Under the pieces are notes generated by a model. That model did no database searches and had not been told where the DNA came from. It worked only from the letters and a program-made list of their open reading frames with translations. 64,000 nucleotides of DNA, taken from assembly GCF_030272615.1 (NCBI RefSeq), contig NC_081412.1, positions 100,997,796 to 101,061,795 of the forward strand, read 5' to 3'. Source of the stretch: Cryptomeria japonica (lineage: Eukaryota; Streptophyta; Pinopsida; Cupressales; Cupressaceae). A program made the position numbers and the translations under genes. Below, one piece after another: positions 35,047-47,141 of the stretch (its first letter is position 1; each line of letters opens with the position of its first letter).

Positions 35047-35625
35047 CTAGAGCAATTGCCGCTCATCTCCGTCATCCAGAGGCGGCGGAAGATTAAGATC
35101 CAAGACAGACGACATCCTGCCACTAGAACCCTCACCCTCTGCTTTCGTCGCCAAATCCACGACAACTGACGAACAATCAGAGCCGCTTTGAAAGCTTCGC
35201 CTTCTTGCTCCCTCCTCCTCCTCACAAAATTTCTGTCTACAGACGGAAGAACCGAGATCTTGTTCACCAGAACGAAACAACAAAAGCTGCCTGTTAATCT
35301 CCGCGTTGGACGCTTCGAGACCAGCAATGGAATCTTTAACGTGTCTGGAGCGGTCATTTACAGAGCAAGAGACGATTTTTACAGTACTATTTTGCTCCGT
35401 GCTCTGTGTGGAGGAGGAATATGTGAAATTAGTCTTGGCCTTTGAACCTCTGAAGAAAATGGCGGCAGCATCGTAAGCCGCAGCGGCTTCAAGCGCTGTA
35501 TGGAAAGTTCCGAGCCAAACTCTCTGTTTCTTTGCCGGATCTCTGATCTCTGCTGCGAATCGACCCCAGGGCCTCTTCCGAACTCCCCTGTAGTGAACTT
35601 CCAAGCCATCTTTTCTCCAAGCCAT
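35047..35625 (-). CDS. AP2/ERF transcription factor with C-terminal EAR motif, paralogue of the 22.1-kb gene
   Basis: Intact, intronless, 192 residues from ATG 35625. The AP2 domain occupies residues 12-67, the same positions as in its paralogue, with 46 of 56 residues identical; [19 protein letters not shown] is unchanged. Shared landmarks outside the domain are EQNSTV (77-82), a KFCEEEE block against IFCEKME, a Ser-rich stretch before SSVVVD, and the terminal LDLNLPPP (175-182), an EAR repression motif. It should bind GCC boxes in the nucleus and repress transcription. It points toward the 22.1-kb gene across about 12.4 kb, so the two arose by an inverted duplication or by duplication followed by inversion. 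The divergent C-terminal tail ([10 protein letters not shown]) suggests some separation of function. Ethylene or stress roles are inferred from the family. Confidence 0.95.
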   Translation of the reverse strand: MAWRKDGLEVHYRGVRKRPWGRFAAEIRDPAKKQRVWLGTFHTALEAAAAYDAAAIFFRGSKAKTNFTYSSSTQSTEQNSTVKIVSCSVNDRSRHVKDSIAGLEASNAEINRQLLLFRSGEQDLGSSVCRQKFCEEEEGARRRSFQSGSDCSSVVVDLATKAEGEGSSGRMSSVLDLNLPPPLDDGDERQLL

Positions 35626-36126
35626 GGCTGAAGAAGCTGAAAATGGGCGGAGTAGCTTATGGCAAATGTGACAGCGTTACAGGTATTTATTAATTGAGAG
35701 GAAGGTAAAGGAAAGGAAAGGAATGGGAAGGGGAGAGAGAGAGACAGTTTTTCGTTTAGCGGGAAAAGCGACTGGTTTGATTCTGCTTCTGGGGCGGCCG
35801 TATGTAAAGGACGTTCCCGGAACGGTCCTTTCTGCTTTGTTGTTGTTATTTATATAAATAATAAGACTGGCCTACCTGTTGCTCTACGCAATTGCCCCTT
35901 CACTTGCGTACGTTCCTTCCTTCACATTTCATCTCTCACGAGGTGCAGATCTGCGGCAGTTCAGCAAGGGTACGAACTCTATGAGTCATCAGTCTATTCA
36001 GGGCCTTCAGGAAGTACTTTTTGCTATGTGATATGGGGCACAAGCCTTTAGGTTGAAGTCTTTTTGACTAAAAGCCAAAGACTGAGGGGTATCCATTCTA
36101 CCAAATTTGCCTAAGGAACAATCTTC
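35626..36126 (-). promoter_or_regulatory. 5' flank of the 35.6-kb ERF gene
   Basis: On the minus strand a good TATA box (TATTTATATA, plus 35851-35860) lies about 225 bp before ATG; a weaker TAATAAATA at about 35683 is nearer. GGCGGCC at about 35794 is one base from a GCC-box complement. A GA-rich patch (35699-35752) becomes a CT-rich patch in the gene's direction. Confidence 0.5.
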
Positions 36127-37350
<1,224 letters not shown>

Positions 37351-37456
37351 CTCTTCTTTAAGACTTACTTTCTAGGTGTCTGGATAGCCATGGGTGACAA
37401 TGACTAAATGCACCTTGTAACTTGTTTACAAGCTCAAATTTTAATAAATAAATGTT

Positions 37457-37644
37457 CTTTTTAAGACTGCATGAATAAGGTATAACACCCCCTTATAAAC
37501 TGTACACCGGGTAACTTTTTAACGTGACCGGTGACACTGGCATGACACGTTCTCTGATACCATGTGGGCTGGGGGGAGACTAGACTTTGTGACCTCATGC
37601 TTCACCACTAGAAGCTCTGGCCAATCGAGCTAGGCATTCGGCCC
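37457..37644 (-). mobile_element. tRNA-derived SINE with target-site duplication
   Basis: A 188-bp insertion is flanked by perfect 16-bp direct repeats TTAATAAATAAATGTT (37441-37456 and 37645-37660). Read on the minus strand, its head looks like a tRNA: TAGCTCGATTGG fits the A box (10 of 12) followed by CCAGAGC, and about 30 bp later GTCTAGTCTCC is a decayed B box. The body contains GGTATCAGAGAACG and the end is CTTAAAAAG. SINEs are transcribed by RNA polymerase III and moved by LINE enzymes. It sits between the two satellite arrays. Confidence 0.8.
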
Positions 37645-37779
37645 TTAATAAATAAATGTTACTTGGACTCTAAATTAATAAATGAATTTGAATGTGATGA
37701 GTGTAAATGTAAATGGAAATGAGAGGGATAATTGTTTTAGTATAATTGTTAATTTTTAATTGGTATGGTGTGATTGATG

Positions 37780-38735
37780 TTATTGAATATAAATATGGTA
37801 TTCAATTGAGGATTAGATGATAGAGATATTGTTGTTAATATTTAAGTTGTTTATAACTAATCCAATCCCATGATAAAGTCTTCTAGTTGTGATTATATAT
37901 TGTTATCTTATATATATTCTATGTGCCTACCGTCATCAAATCTAAAAATGATATTGCACCAAGAATTAGATAATAGAGACATATGATATTAATATCTCTA
38001 TTACCTATAATTGATTCAATCCCATGATAAAGTCCTCTAGTGGTCATTATATATCATTATCCCATATGTATTCTATATATCTACTATCATCAAAGCTAAA
38101 TATGATATTAAACTAAGAGCTAGATAATAGAAGGCATGCGAATATTAAAATCTCCATTGCCTATAAATATTTCAATCCCATGATAAAGTCTTCAAGTGAT
38201 GATTTTATATTGTTATCCCATATCTATGTGTTTACTAACCATTAACCATTATCTGCATGTGCTTGCATTGAAATGATGGGATTAAAGTCATTAAATCTAA
38301 ATAGGGTATTCATTTAAGGACTAGATAATAAAGACACACCAATATCACTATAACTAATTCAATCCCATGATAAAGTCCTCTAGTGTGATTATATATTGTT
38401 ATCCCATAGTTATTCTATATGTCTATTGTTATCAAATCTAAATATGATATTCAACTAAGGACCAAATAATAGGGACATGCTGATATTAAAATCTCTTCCA
38501 CCTATAATTAATTCAATTCCATGATAAAGTCCTATAGTGGTGATTATGTATTGCTATCCCATATCTATTGTACGTGTCTAGTACCATAAAATCTAAATAT
38601 GATATTCAATTGAGGACTAGATAATAGAGAGATAAGATATTAATGTCTCTATCACTTACACATAATTCAATCCTATGATAAATTCCTTTAGTGGTGATTA
38701 TATATAATTATCCCATATCTATATAATGTTTTTAG
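37780..38735. repeat. six-copy satellite-like array, unit about 155 bp
   Basis: The anchor CATGATAAAG occurs at 37869, 38023, 38179, 38366, 38520 and (mutated) 38674: spacings 154, 156, 187, 154, 154. Each unit also carries AATATGATATTCAACTAAGGA, AGATAATAGAGACAT and TTATATATTGTTATCCCATA. Units are about 75-85% alike by eye. Nothing coding. Confidence 0.9.
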
Positions 38736-38949
38736 TAAACTGAGAAATTATTCACAAGTTCTTGTACTTGCACACATGAGAAATTAGTGGTATTAAAAGC
38801 ATCTTTAATGCCTTTCTATATTTAGATGGGTTGGAAGGAAGAAATGGTTGAAAATGCTTCCCACACTAATCTTTAAGGGGAGGTACATACAAAAAATAGG
38901 ATCTTATAGCTATACAAAATAATGTACAAGGAAACTTATACTATAATTA

Positions 38950-39545
38950 GATGATTTACATAGGAAAAACCCTTTTAGAGGAAAACTCCACTCCAATGAA
39001 AAATCAATTGTAGTATTTAACAACTAAGAGATCACAATATAAATCTCAAACTATGCCTCTACAAGAGTATCACCAACATCTAGATTTTGGAGCAATTTGA
39101 GTAGCATAGTTTAGTACTTGCAAGTCAATCATACAAATCATGCAATACCCCATCCTTGAGCATCAATAAATAGGATTTAAACTTCACAAGTGATTTACTA
39201 AAACCATGAATAAAAATAATGACCTAGAAATGGTACCATAATTGGCCCAAACTTTGGTCATAACAAGATGATTTACATGGGAAAACCTCACTTCAAAGAA
39301 AAACCAATTATAGTGTTTGGTATTTAAGAAGTTACAATACAAGTATCAAGCAATGCTTATATAAGAGAACCACCAATATTTAAATTTTAGATCAATTTTG
39401 GTAGTGTAGCTTAATACATGCAATTCAATCATACAACTCATGCAATACTCCATCCTCAAGAATAAATAAATAGACAACACTAAAATCATAAATGGAAAGT
39501 GGTTTACTAAAACCATGAGTAAAAATAGTGACCAAGAAATAGTGG
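38950..39545. repeat. tandem duplication, two copies of about 280 bp
   Basis: 38950-39233 and 39267-39545 align throughout: GATGATTTACATAGG, CAATCATACAAATCATGCAATAC, TTTACTAAAACCATGA. Clearly old, with scattered changes and small gaps. Confidence 0.75.
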
Positions 39546-41452
39546 CTAGCTAACCCGCATTTCAATGGCCAACTACTCTTGGCATCCTTTGCTAAAAATA
39601 GAATATGCTCTTAATATTTCCATAACCTCTCATAATGTCTCACAATTGACTCCTCATTTTGGGCACTCCATTTTTGCATATTCAAACCCATTCAAATATG
39701 CCTTAATATGATTTGTCATATTATTGGTCAAGATTACAATGTAACTCCCCTATAATCATGCTCTTACATGCCATAACTAACTCCTATCTTTCAATACTAT
39801 ACTAACATTAGATTCTCTTACAACCTCTTAAAACACCTCCCAAAATATCTAACATGTGACCTCTAATGCCAACACAAAGTAGGATGCCTCTTTTCCCAAT
39901 ATGAGGCCAAAACAATTAATACATATAAACTATAAATATAATAAATTTATTTCCACTTCTCCATATATATTTCTTGGAAATTAGCCAAATGAATTTAACT
40001 AATTACTCCCCATGCTATCTATTCTTCTTTAAATTAATTTCATCAGATTTCTAATCAATCACAAGTGATCCCCCCTCACATCCTTGATGTTGATTTATGA
40101 AGGTTAGTAAAAAATTCTTCTAATTAATCAATTAAATAATACATGATTAAATTTGATAACTATAATTATTTAAATTTTAAACTTTTATTCTAATTTAAAC
40201 TTTCACCTCACACCACTAAAGGTCAAAGGATTTTTTTCTTTAATCTCCACCATCCGCTTTAAAATCAAGGAGGTGATTGAGAGCCCTTATCTTCACACTA
40301 TGTGAAATGAAATGTGATTCAAAAGGAATTGATTTAACAAGTAAAAACAACTCAAAATCACAAAACATTGAAGCACTCAAGATTGGGTCAAAAAGGGACC
40401 AAACCATAGTGAAATGAAGTGTAAACCAAGCATGTTGATCTCCTTGTTGCAATGATTTTCCCAACGATGTCGAATTTAATGTGTACTCAATATTTTGGTA
40501 GCATAAGGGTTCTCAAAGCTTCAAGATGCATGTCAATGATATGTGTATCATTAGAGAATGAATGAAATTTGGCTAAGTGTAGTGGTTGAATGAGGGGAGA
40601 TGAAATGGAGGTCCAATATTTAGTGAATGAGAACAATGGTGGAGGATCACTTGGTCCTCACAATGCATGAAAGGTTGCCAAGTGACAACCTAGGAGAGGA
40701 GGCAAGGAGAGGTGGTTGGGAAAAGGTACCCTTGGAGTATGGAAATATCTTTCCATAAAGGCATTTCTTGTCCCCATACTCCAAGTACATGGGGAATGAG
40801 AATAATTTTTTTTTAAAATTCCTTAGAGGTGACAAGTGGGGAAGGTTCACCCATGTGGGTACCTTCCAAAAGTGTGTAGCCTTTAAGGCTTATTGGGCCT
40901 CTTGGGAGGCAAATTATGGAAAAGAGTTGGCTTCTTCCTAATCCCATAGATCAAGAATGTGCAAATAATTAGAAGGATGATTGAGTACTTTATAAAGGTG
41001 ATTAGGATGCAAGTGGGGTTGATGGAGGATTTGACATTTGGAGAGAGAATGAGTGGAGAATTAAAAAATAATTTTAATTCTATGTGGAGAGAAAAGGAGA
41101 TAAATTAATTAAATTAAATAAATATGGGGATTTATTTAATTTAATAGATGAAGGGATAAGGGTATATTCTAATAGGTAAATTTATCAAATGAATTCACCT
41201 AGAAGGATAGGCTAGGGAATAGAAGAATAAATGGAAATTAATTAGATAATTATGAATTATTTAATTCACTAGATAGAAGGGATGGATGAATAAGAGAAAT
41301 AAATTGAGTGAATTTCAATGGTTAATTTTAAGTGTCTACACACATGCCTTCTCAAAAAACTTGTCTCCACCTCATGCTCACACATGCAATATGGAGGAAT
41401 ATTGACCTCCCACCTCATCTATAAATCTCCACCCTCTAATACTTATTCCATT
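39546..41452. other. gene-free stretch next to the Tork element
   Basis: AT-rich, no convincing coding frame. The last 100 bp (CATCTATAAATCTCCACCCTC) resemble a TATA region and continue on the far side of the element at 46365, so this was one sequence before the insertion. Confidence 0.45.
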
Positions 41453-41811
41453 TGTTGAAATATGGTGACTGATCAGCAAAGTACTGTACACTCAGCACGT
41501 ATCCTCGCCGTTTTTTTGTTGATGAAAACCGACATTGTAATAAAACCCTAAAAAGGCCGACTTTGTTTGTTGCCCTAAAAACGCATGTTATAAGCGGCTG
41601 GGATGCTTAAGGCATTGTAAGGTTGATGTACTGTTTTGCTGGATAATAAGAAAGATTGGACGATTGTGTATGGTGGACGTAACCCATTCTGGGTGAACCA
41701 CATTAAATCTCTGTGTTATCTGTGTCCTGTTTTATTTCTTTATCTTTTGTATTTAAATCTGCATATAATTGTTAGTTCATATTTGCTTCGGATCTGCTTG
41801 AAACCCTAACA
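41453..41811 (+). repeat. 5' LTR of the Tork element (359 bp)
   Basis: Lacks the G-rich 71-bp segment present in the 3' LTR; the junction here is CCTCGCCGTTTTTTT. Otherwise it matches 45935-46364. Confidence 0.95.
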
Positions 41812-41813
41812 AT

Positions 41814-41824
41814 TGGTATCAGAG
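41814..41824 (+). promoter_or_regulatory. primer-binding site (initiator Met tRNA)
   Basis: TGGTATCAGAG starts two bases after the LTR, the standard spacing and sequence for plant copia elements. Confidence 0.95.
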
Positions 41825-41871
41825 TGAGTTTTTCCGTAAATTGGCAGGACTTTCAGATTTGAGTGGGAGCA

Positions 41872-44800
41872 ATGGAGGATTCCAAATTCAAGGTCGAAAA
41901 GTTTAACGGCCAGAATTATCAGTTATGGAAAATACAGATGGAGGATTACCTATATCAAAAGGATTTGTGGCGGCCATTGGAAGGAAAGGCAAAGAAACCG
42001 ACCACAATATCAGATGAAGAGTGGGACATTTTAGATAGAAATGCACTGGGATCCATTCGATTGTGCCTTGCGTCGTCTGTAGCATTCAATATAACAGAAG
42101 CAAAAACGACTGTAGATTTGATGGCAACATTGGCTAAGTTGTATGAGAAACCCTCGGCTTCGAATAAGGTATTTCTTATGAAGCGTTTGTTTAATTTGAA
42201 AATGAGTGAGGGAGGATCTATAGCGGAGCACTTAAATGAATTTAATACAATTACCGGTCAATTGTCTTCGGCAAAAATTACCTTTGCAGAAGAGGTTAGG
42301 GCTCTCTTGATTTTATGTTCTTTGCCAGAAAGCTGGAATAGCTTGGTTATGGCTGTAAGTAACTCTGTCTCTGGTAAAAATACTTTGGTATTTGATGATA
42401 TTGTTGGTGTTATCCTAAGCGAGGAAATGCGAAGGAAAAGCACAGGTGAGACTCCAACATCATCGGGTAGTGTTTTGAATGTGGAGAACAGAGGAAGATC
42501 AAAAGAAAGAGGAAAAGGCCTTGGGAATGAGAAGTCACGAGGGAAGTCAAAGAAAGGACGCTCTCAATCTAGAGGAAAGAAAGATTGCTGGTACTGCGGA
42601 AAGCCTGGTCATCTAAAGAAAGACTGTTAGTCTCGGAAAAACAAAGAAGGAGACAAAAATGAAAATGACAGTAAGGAAGCTAATATTGCAAGTAATACTT
42701 TACAAGATGCTTTAATCTTATGTTTGGATAATGTTAATGATTCCTGGGTAATAGATTCTGGGGCTTCATTTCATGCTACACCCCATAGAAAATATTTTCT
42801 AGATTATGTTCAAGGTGATTTTGGACAGGTATATTTGGGTGATGATGAGCCCTGTCAAATTATTGGAAAAGGAAAGATAAAGATCAAGTTGCAGAATGGT
42901 AATGACTGGTTTCTGCAGGAGGTAAGACATGTTCCTAATTTAAGAAGAAATTTAATTTCTACAGGGCAACTAGGTGGTGAAGGTTGCATAGTTACCTTCT
43001 CAGACAGTATGTGGAAGGTCACTAAAGGATCATTAGTAGTAGCTAAAGGTGCGAAGGTAGGCACATTATATCTGTGTACTGGTAACACTTACTCTACCTT
43101 AGCTGCTACAGATAAAGTTACTGCAGGGACAACAACAATAAATGTTGCAAGAACAGATTCGATAATGTGGCACCATAGGCTTGGGCACATGAGTGAGAAA
43201 GGGATGAAAATCCTTCACTCCAAAAATCTATTGCCACGACTAAAGAAGATTGATTTAGAGTTATGTGAAAACTGTGTTTATGGTAAACAGAAAAGAGTCA
43301 GATTTCTCAAGGTTGGGAAAGAGAAGAAGAGTGAGAAGTTAGAGCTTGTACATTCAGATGTATGGGGACCGGCTCAGGTATCATCTCTTGGTGGCTCTTG
43401 TTATTATGTTATTTTTATTGATGACTCAACCAGAAAAACATGGGTATATTTCCTAAAACAAAAATCAGATGTTTTTGAAACTTTTAAGAAATGGAAAGCT
43501 TTGGTTGAGAATGAGACAGGAAAAAAGTTAAAGTGTCTCAGATCGGATAATGGAGGTGAGTATTGCAGCAAAGCATTTGAAGATTACTGTTCCTTAAATG
43601 GGATTCGAAAGCAGAAGACAGTTCCAGGAACTCCACAGGAAAATGGTGTGTCAGAGAGAATGAATAGGACCATCATGGAACGTGCGAGGAGCATGAGATT
43701 GCATGCTGGATTGCCCTTACATTTTTGGGCAGATGCTGTACATACTGCTGTCTATTTGATAAATAGAGGACCTTCAACTCCTTTGGATGGTGGTATTCCA
43801 GAGGAGGCATGGATTGGTAAAAAGGTGAATTATTCTTTTCTAAAAACTTTTGGTTGCGAAGCTTTTGTCCATGTTGATAAAGAAAACAGAACCAAGCTTG
43901 ATGCTAAATCTCAGAAATGTACCTTCATTGGATATGGGATAGATGAATATGGCTATCAGTTATGGGATTTTGAAAATAAGAAAATAATTAGAAGTAAAGA
44001 TGTTATATTCAATGAGAATGTTATGTATAAAGAATAGATGCAAGAAAAGAAGCATGAACAGGACAAACAAGAATATGTGGTGTTGGATGAGATTCCTGAA
44101 AATGAAATGCCACAGGTACCTGATGCTCAGCAACAATAGATTGTCCCACAAACTCCTGCAAGTGTTAGACGTTCTACGAGGACAAGTAGACCCCCTGAAA
44201 GATTTTCTCCTTCTTTGTATTCTATTTTATTAACGGATTCTGGTGAACCAGAAGAATATGAAGAAGAAATGCAGGTGGATGCCAAACAACAGTGGCAACT
44301 AGGCATGAAAGAGGAGATGGACTCCTTGATGAAAAATAAGACTTGGGACTTAGTCCCTTTACCTGCAAAAAAAAGAGCCTTGCCTAACAAATGGGTTTAT
44401 CGGCTAAAGGAGGAGGAAGGAGGTTAGAAAAGATATAAGGCCAGACTTGTGGTAAAAGGTTTTGCACAGAAAAAGGGTATAGATTATGATGAAATATTTT
44501 CTCCAGTTGTAAAAATGACTTCAATTAGAACTGTACTTAGTCTTGTGGCTGCAGATGATTTACATCTTGAACAATTAGATGTCAAAACAGCTTTTCTCCA
44601 TGGAGATTTGGAGGAGGAAATTTACATGTTGCAACCACAGGGATATGAGGTCAAAGGTAAGGAGAACTTGGTGTGCAGGTTGAAGAAAAGTCTGTATGGC
44701 CTAAAGCAAGCACCCCGACAATGGTATTTAAAATTTGATAGTTTCATGGCTGAACACGGTTATCATAGATGTCATTCTGATCATTGTGTATATTTTAAGA

Positions 44801-45798
44801 GATTTGATAATGGCAATTATATTATCCTGTTGCTTTATGTTGATGACATGCTTGTTGCTGGGTCTAACATGCAACATATAAATGATCTTAAACAGAAATT
44901 AGCCAGGTCATTTGCTATGAAGGATTTGGGTGCAGCTACGCAAATTCTCGGTATGAGGATTACACGGGACAGGAAAAATAGAACCTTGAATTTGTCCCAA
45001 AGTGAGTATATAAAGAAGGTGTTGAAAAGATTTAACATGCAGGATGCAAAAGCAGTTAGTACACCTTTGGTGAGTCATTTCAAATTGACTAAGGAGATGT
45101 GCCCAAAGGCACAGGAAGAGGTTAATACAATGTCTAACATCCCGTATTCATTAGCTGTTGCCAGTCTGATGTATGCAATGGTATGCACAAGGCCAGATAT
45201 TGCACATGCAGTGGGAGTTGTGAGCAGGTTTATGAGTAATCCGGGTATGGAACATTGGAATGCTGTGAAATGGATTCTTCGGTATTTGAAAGGAACTACT
45301 ACGAAGGCATTATGTTTCAAAGGATATAATGCTGCTCTAAGTGGATTTGTTGACTCTGATCTGGAGGGTGATATTGATTCACGGAGGAGTACTACAGGGT
45401 ATGTTTTTACTATAGGGGGAACTGCAGTCAGTTGGATTTCTAGGTTGCAAAAAGTTGTTGCACTTTCAACCACTGAAGCTAAGTATGTTGTTGCTATAGA
45501 AGCCAGCAAAGAGATGATTTGGTTGCAATGTTTTCTGAAGGAATTGGGTCAGACACAAGAGGATAGCCCATTGTATACTGATAGCCAGAGTGCCATTCAT
45601 CTTGCGAAGAACTCTGCTTTTCATTCAAGGACAAAGCACATTCAGCTCAGGTACCACTTCATCCGGACTATTTTGGAGGAGGGTCAGTTACGGCTTGAGA
45701 AGATTCACACAAGTGAGAATCCTGCCGATATGTTCACAAAGGCAGTTCCACAGGAGAAGCTGATTTCTTCATCAGTTTCTGTTGGTCTTCTTGATTGA
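41872..45798 (+). pseudogene. Tork/TNT1-like gag-pol polyprotein with four amber codons
   Basis: One frame of 1309 codons from ATG 41872 (MEDSKFKVEKFNGQNYQLW) to TGA 45796-45798. Gag (UBN2 region, NEFNTITGQL) ends with the knuckle CWYCGKPGHLKKDC. Protease: WVIDSGASFHAT. Pre-integrase HHCC: HHRLGHMSEKG..CENCVYGK. Integrase DDE: VHSDVWGP, RSDNGGEY, PQENGVSER. RT: DVKTAFLHGDLEE, YGLKQAPRQWY, LLYVDDMLVAG. RNase H: FVDSDLEGD, LSTTEAKYV, YTDSQSAI, ending ADMFTKAV. All catalytic residues I can check are present. The stops are all TAG: 42628-42630 (after the knuckle, probably TGG before), 44035-44037, 44137-44139 and 44425-44427 (probably CAG before). No frameshift was found. Confidence 0.95.
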
Positions 45799-45923
45799 TA
45801 ATTGTGGAATTTATACCAGTCAAGTCCTAATGTTTTATCCAGTGGATGTTGCATGTACAGTGGTGTCGTGTAGTATCAGTCTCCAAGTGGGAGATTGTTC
45901 GATGTGGAGCCTGATCAGTCTCC

Positions 45924-45934
45924 AAGTGGGAGAT
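45924..45934 (+). promoter_or_regulatory. polypurine tract of the Tork element (duplicated)
   Basis: AAGTGGGAGAT abuts the 3' LTR. A 25-bp block ATCAGTCTCCAAGTGGGAGATTGTT occurs at 45875-45899 and again at 45914-45938, so the tract and the first bases of the LTR are duplicated 39 bp upstream. Confidence 0.85.
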
Positions 45935-46364
45935 TGTTGAAATATGGCAACTGATCAGCAAAGTACTGTACACTCAGCACGTATCCTCACCGGGGTCTGG
46001 GGTCAGGCTGGGCCCTGGGCAGGGGTTTGGGGGCAGCAACCCCCGAGAAAATTTTTTTTGCCGTTTTTTTGTTGATGAAAACCGACATTGTAATAAAACC
46101 CTAAAAAGGCCAACTTTGTTTGTTGCCCTAAAAACGCATGTTATAAGCGGCTGGGATGCTTAAGGCATTGTAAGGTTGATGTACTATTTTGCTGGATAAT
46201 AAGAAAGATTGGACGATTGTGTATGGTGGACGTAACCCATTCTGGGTGAACCACGTTAAATCTCTATGTTATCTGTGTCCTGTTTTATTTCTTTATCTTT
46301 TGTATTTAAATCTGCATATAATTGTTAGTTCATATTTGCTTCAGATCTGCTTGAAACCCTAACA
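45935..46364 (+). repeat. 3' LTR of the Tork element (430 bp)
   Basis: Contains a 71-bp G-rich segment from about 45992 (GGGGTCTGGGG..GGGCCCTGGGCAGGGG..GGGGG) followed by CAACCCCCGAG and a T run, absent from the 5' LTR. The junction is flanked by CCG on both sides in this copy, which would explain a clean deletion from the 5' LTR. Confidence 0.95.
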
Positions 46365-46369
46365 CCATT

Positions 46370-47141
46370 CACTCCCACTTTCCCCAATCGCCTTCCATCT
46401 TTCAATTTAAGAATACCTCATTCATTGATCAAGCATTTGTCATATCCTAGCATTACTTGTAAAATGGCTAAGATGCACACCCATGCAAACCAATCCTATC
46501 CCTCCATGTCCAACTTATAACTTCTCTTTCAGAAGGCTTATCTAAAGAAATTCATCATCCATTACATATACTACTTTTATTTTATCAAATTTATGTCTCA
46601 CATCACAACTAAGAGCATCCACATCTCAATCCTTCATCATTTGGAGAACATCACAAGGATATAACATAGGAGGTTTGATGTTTTTGTTTTATTTGAGTTA
46701 GAGTTTCACTTTATGGTTTATGCATTTAACTCTTCCATTTTAGCTCAAATTTGATATCCACATATTTGGTACACTCAATGGGATCCTTATCTCAATACTA
46801 ATACTTTCTTTTGAAGCTTGTTTTGTGGGTGTTTGTAGGTTTTGACATCCTCAAAAGTGTTCCAAATCTCTAGCATCTCTACCATATGTTGGACCATATA
46901 AGACAAGAACTTATTTTTACATTTTGGCATAAATAACATGTTGTGTGGTACTAGCGCACAACTTATGGCACCTACATAGATAGTGCACACATGCAATAGT
47001 TATACCTTGGCCCATGACACCCCTATAGTTCTCTTTATTTCATGCCCTTAACTTTATTTATTTATAGGTTTTTGGCCCCTTGGGGTCTTACTGTGTCCTT
47101 TTGGTCTTTTAGAATCTTATTACAATGTGATAGTGTAGAGT
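46370..47141. other. gene-free stretch right of the Tork element
   Basis: Continuation of the pre-insertion sequence. No domain-bearing frame. Contains mixed T-rich text up to the start of the inverted repeat. Confidence 0.45.

Larger units (their letters stand above)
41453..46364 (+). mobile_element. Ty1/copia retrotransposon, Tork/TNT1-like, structurally complete
   Basis: A 4912-bp element with LTRs at 41453-41811 and 45935-46364, primer-binding site, one gag-pol frame, polypurine tract, and perfect 5-bp target duplications CCATT (41448-41452 and 46365-46369). LTR ends are TGTTGAAA and CCTAACA. Aligned LTR bases differ at about eight sites, all transitions, so the insertion is young relative to the other elements here. 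Only four in-frame TAG codons spoil the coding region. Gene order gag-PR-IN-RT-RH defines copia. It might still be transcribed but cannot make a full polyprotein without readthrough. Confidence 0.97.

Noticed and set aside
37590-37644. Possible tRNA gene
   Set aside because: Only the A box is good, the B box is decayed and no full cloverleaf can be drawn. It is flanked by 16-bp duplications, so a SINE head fits better.
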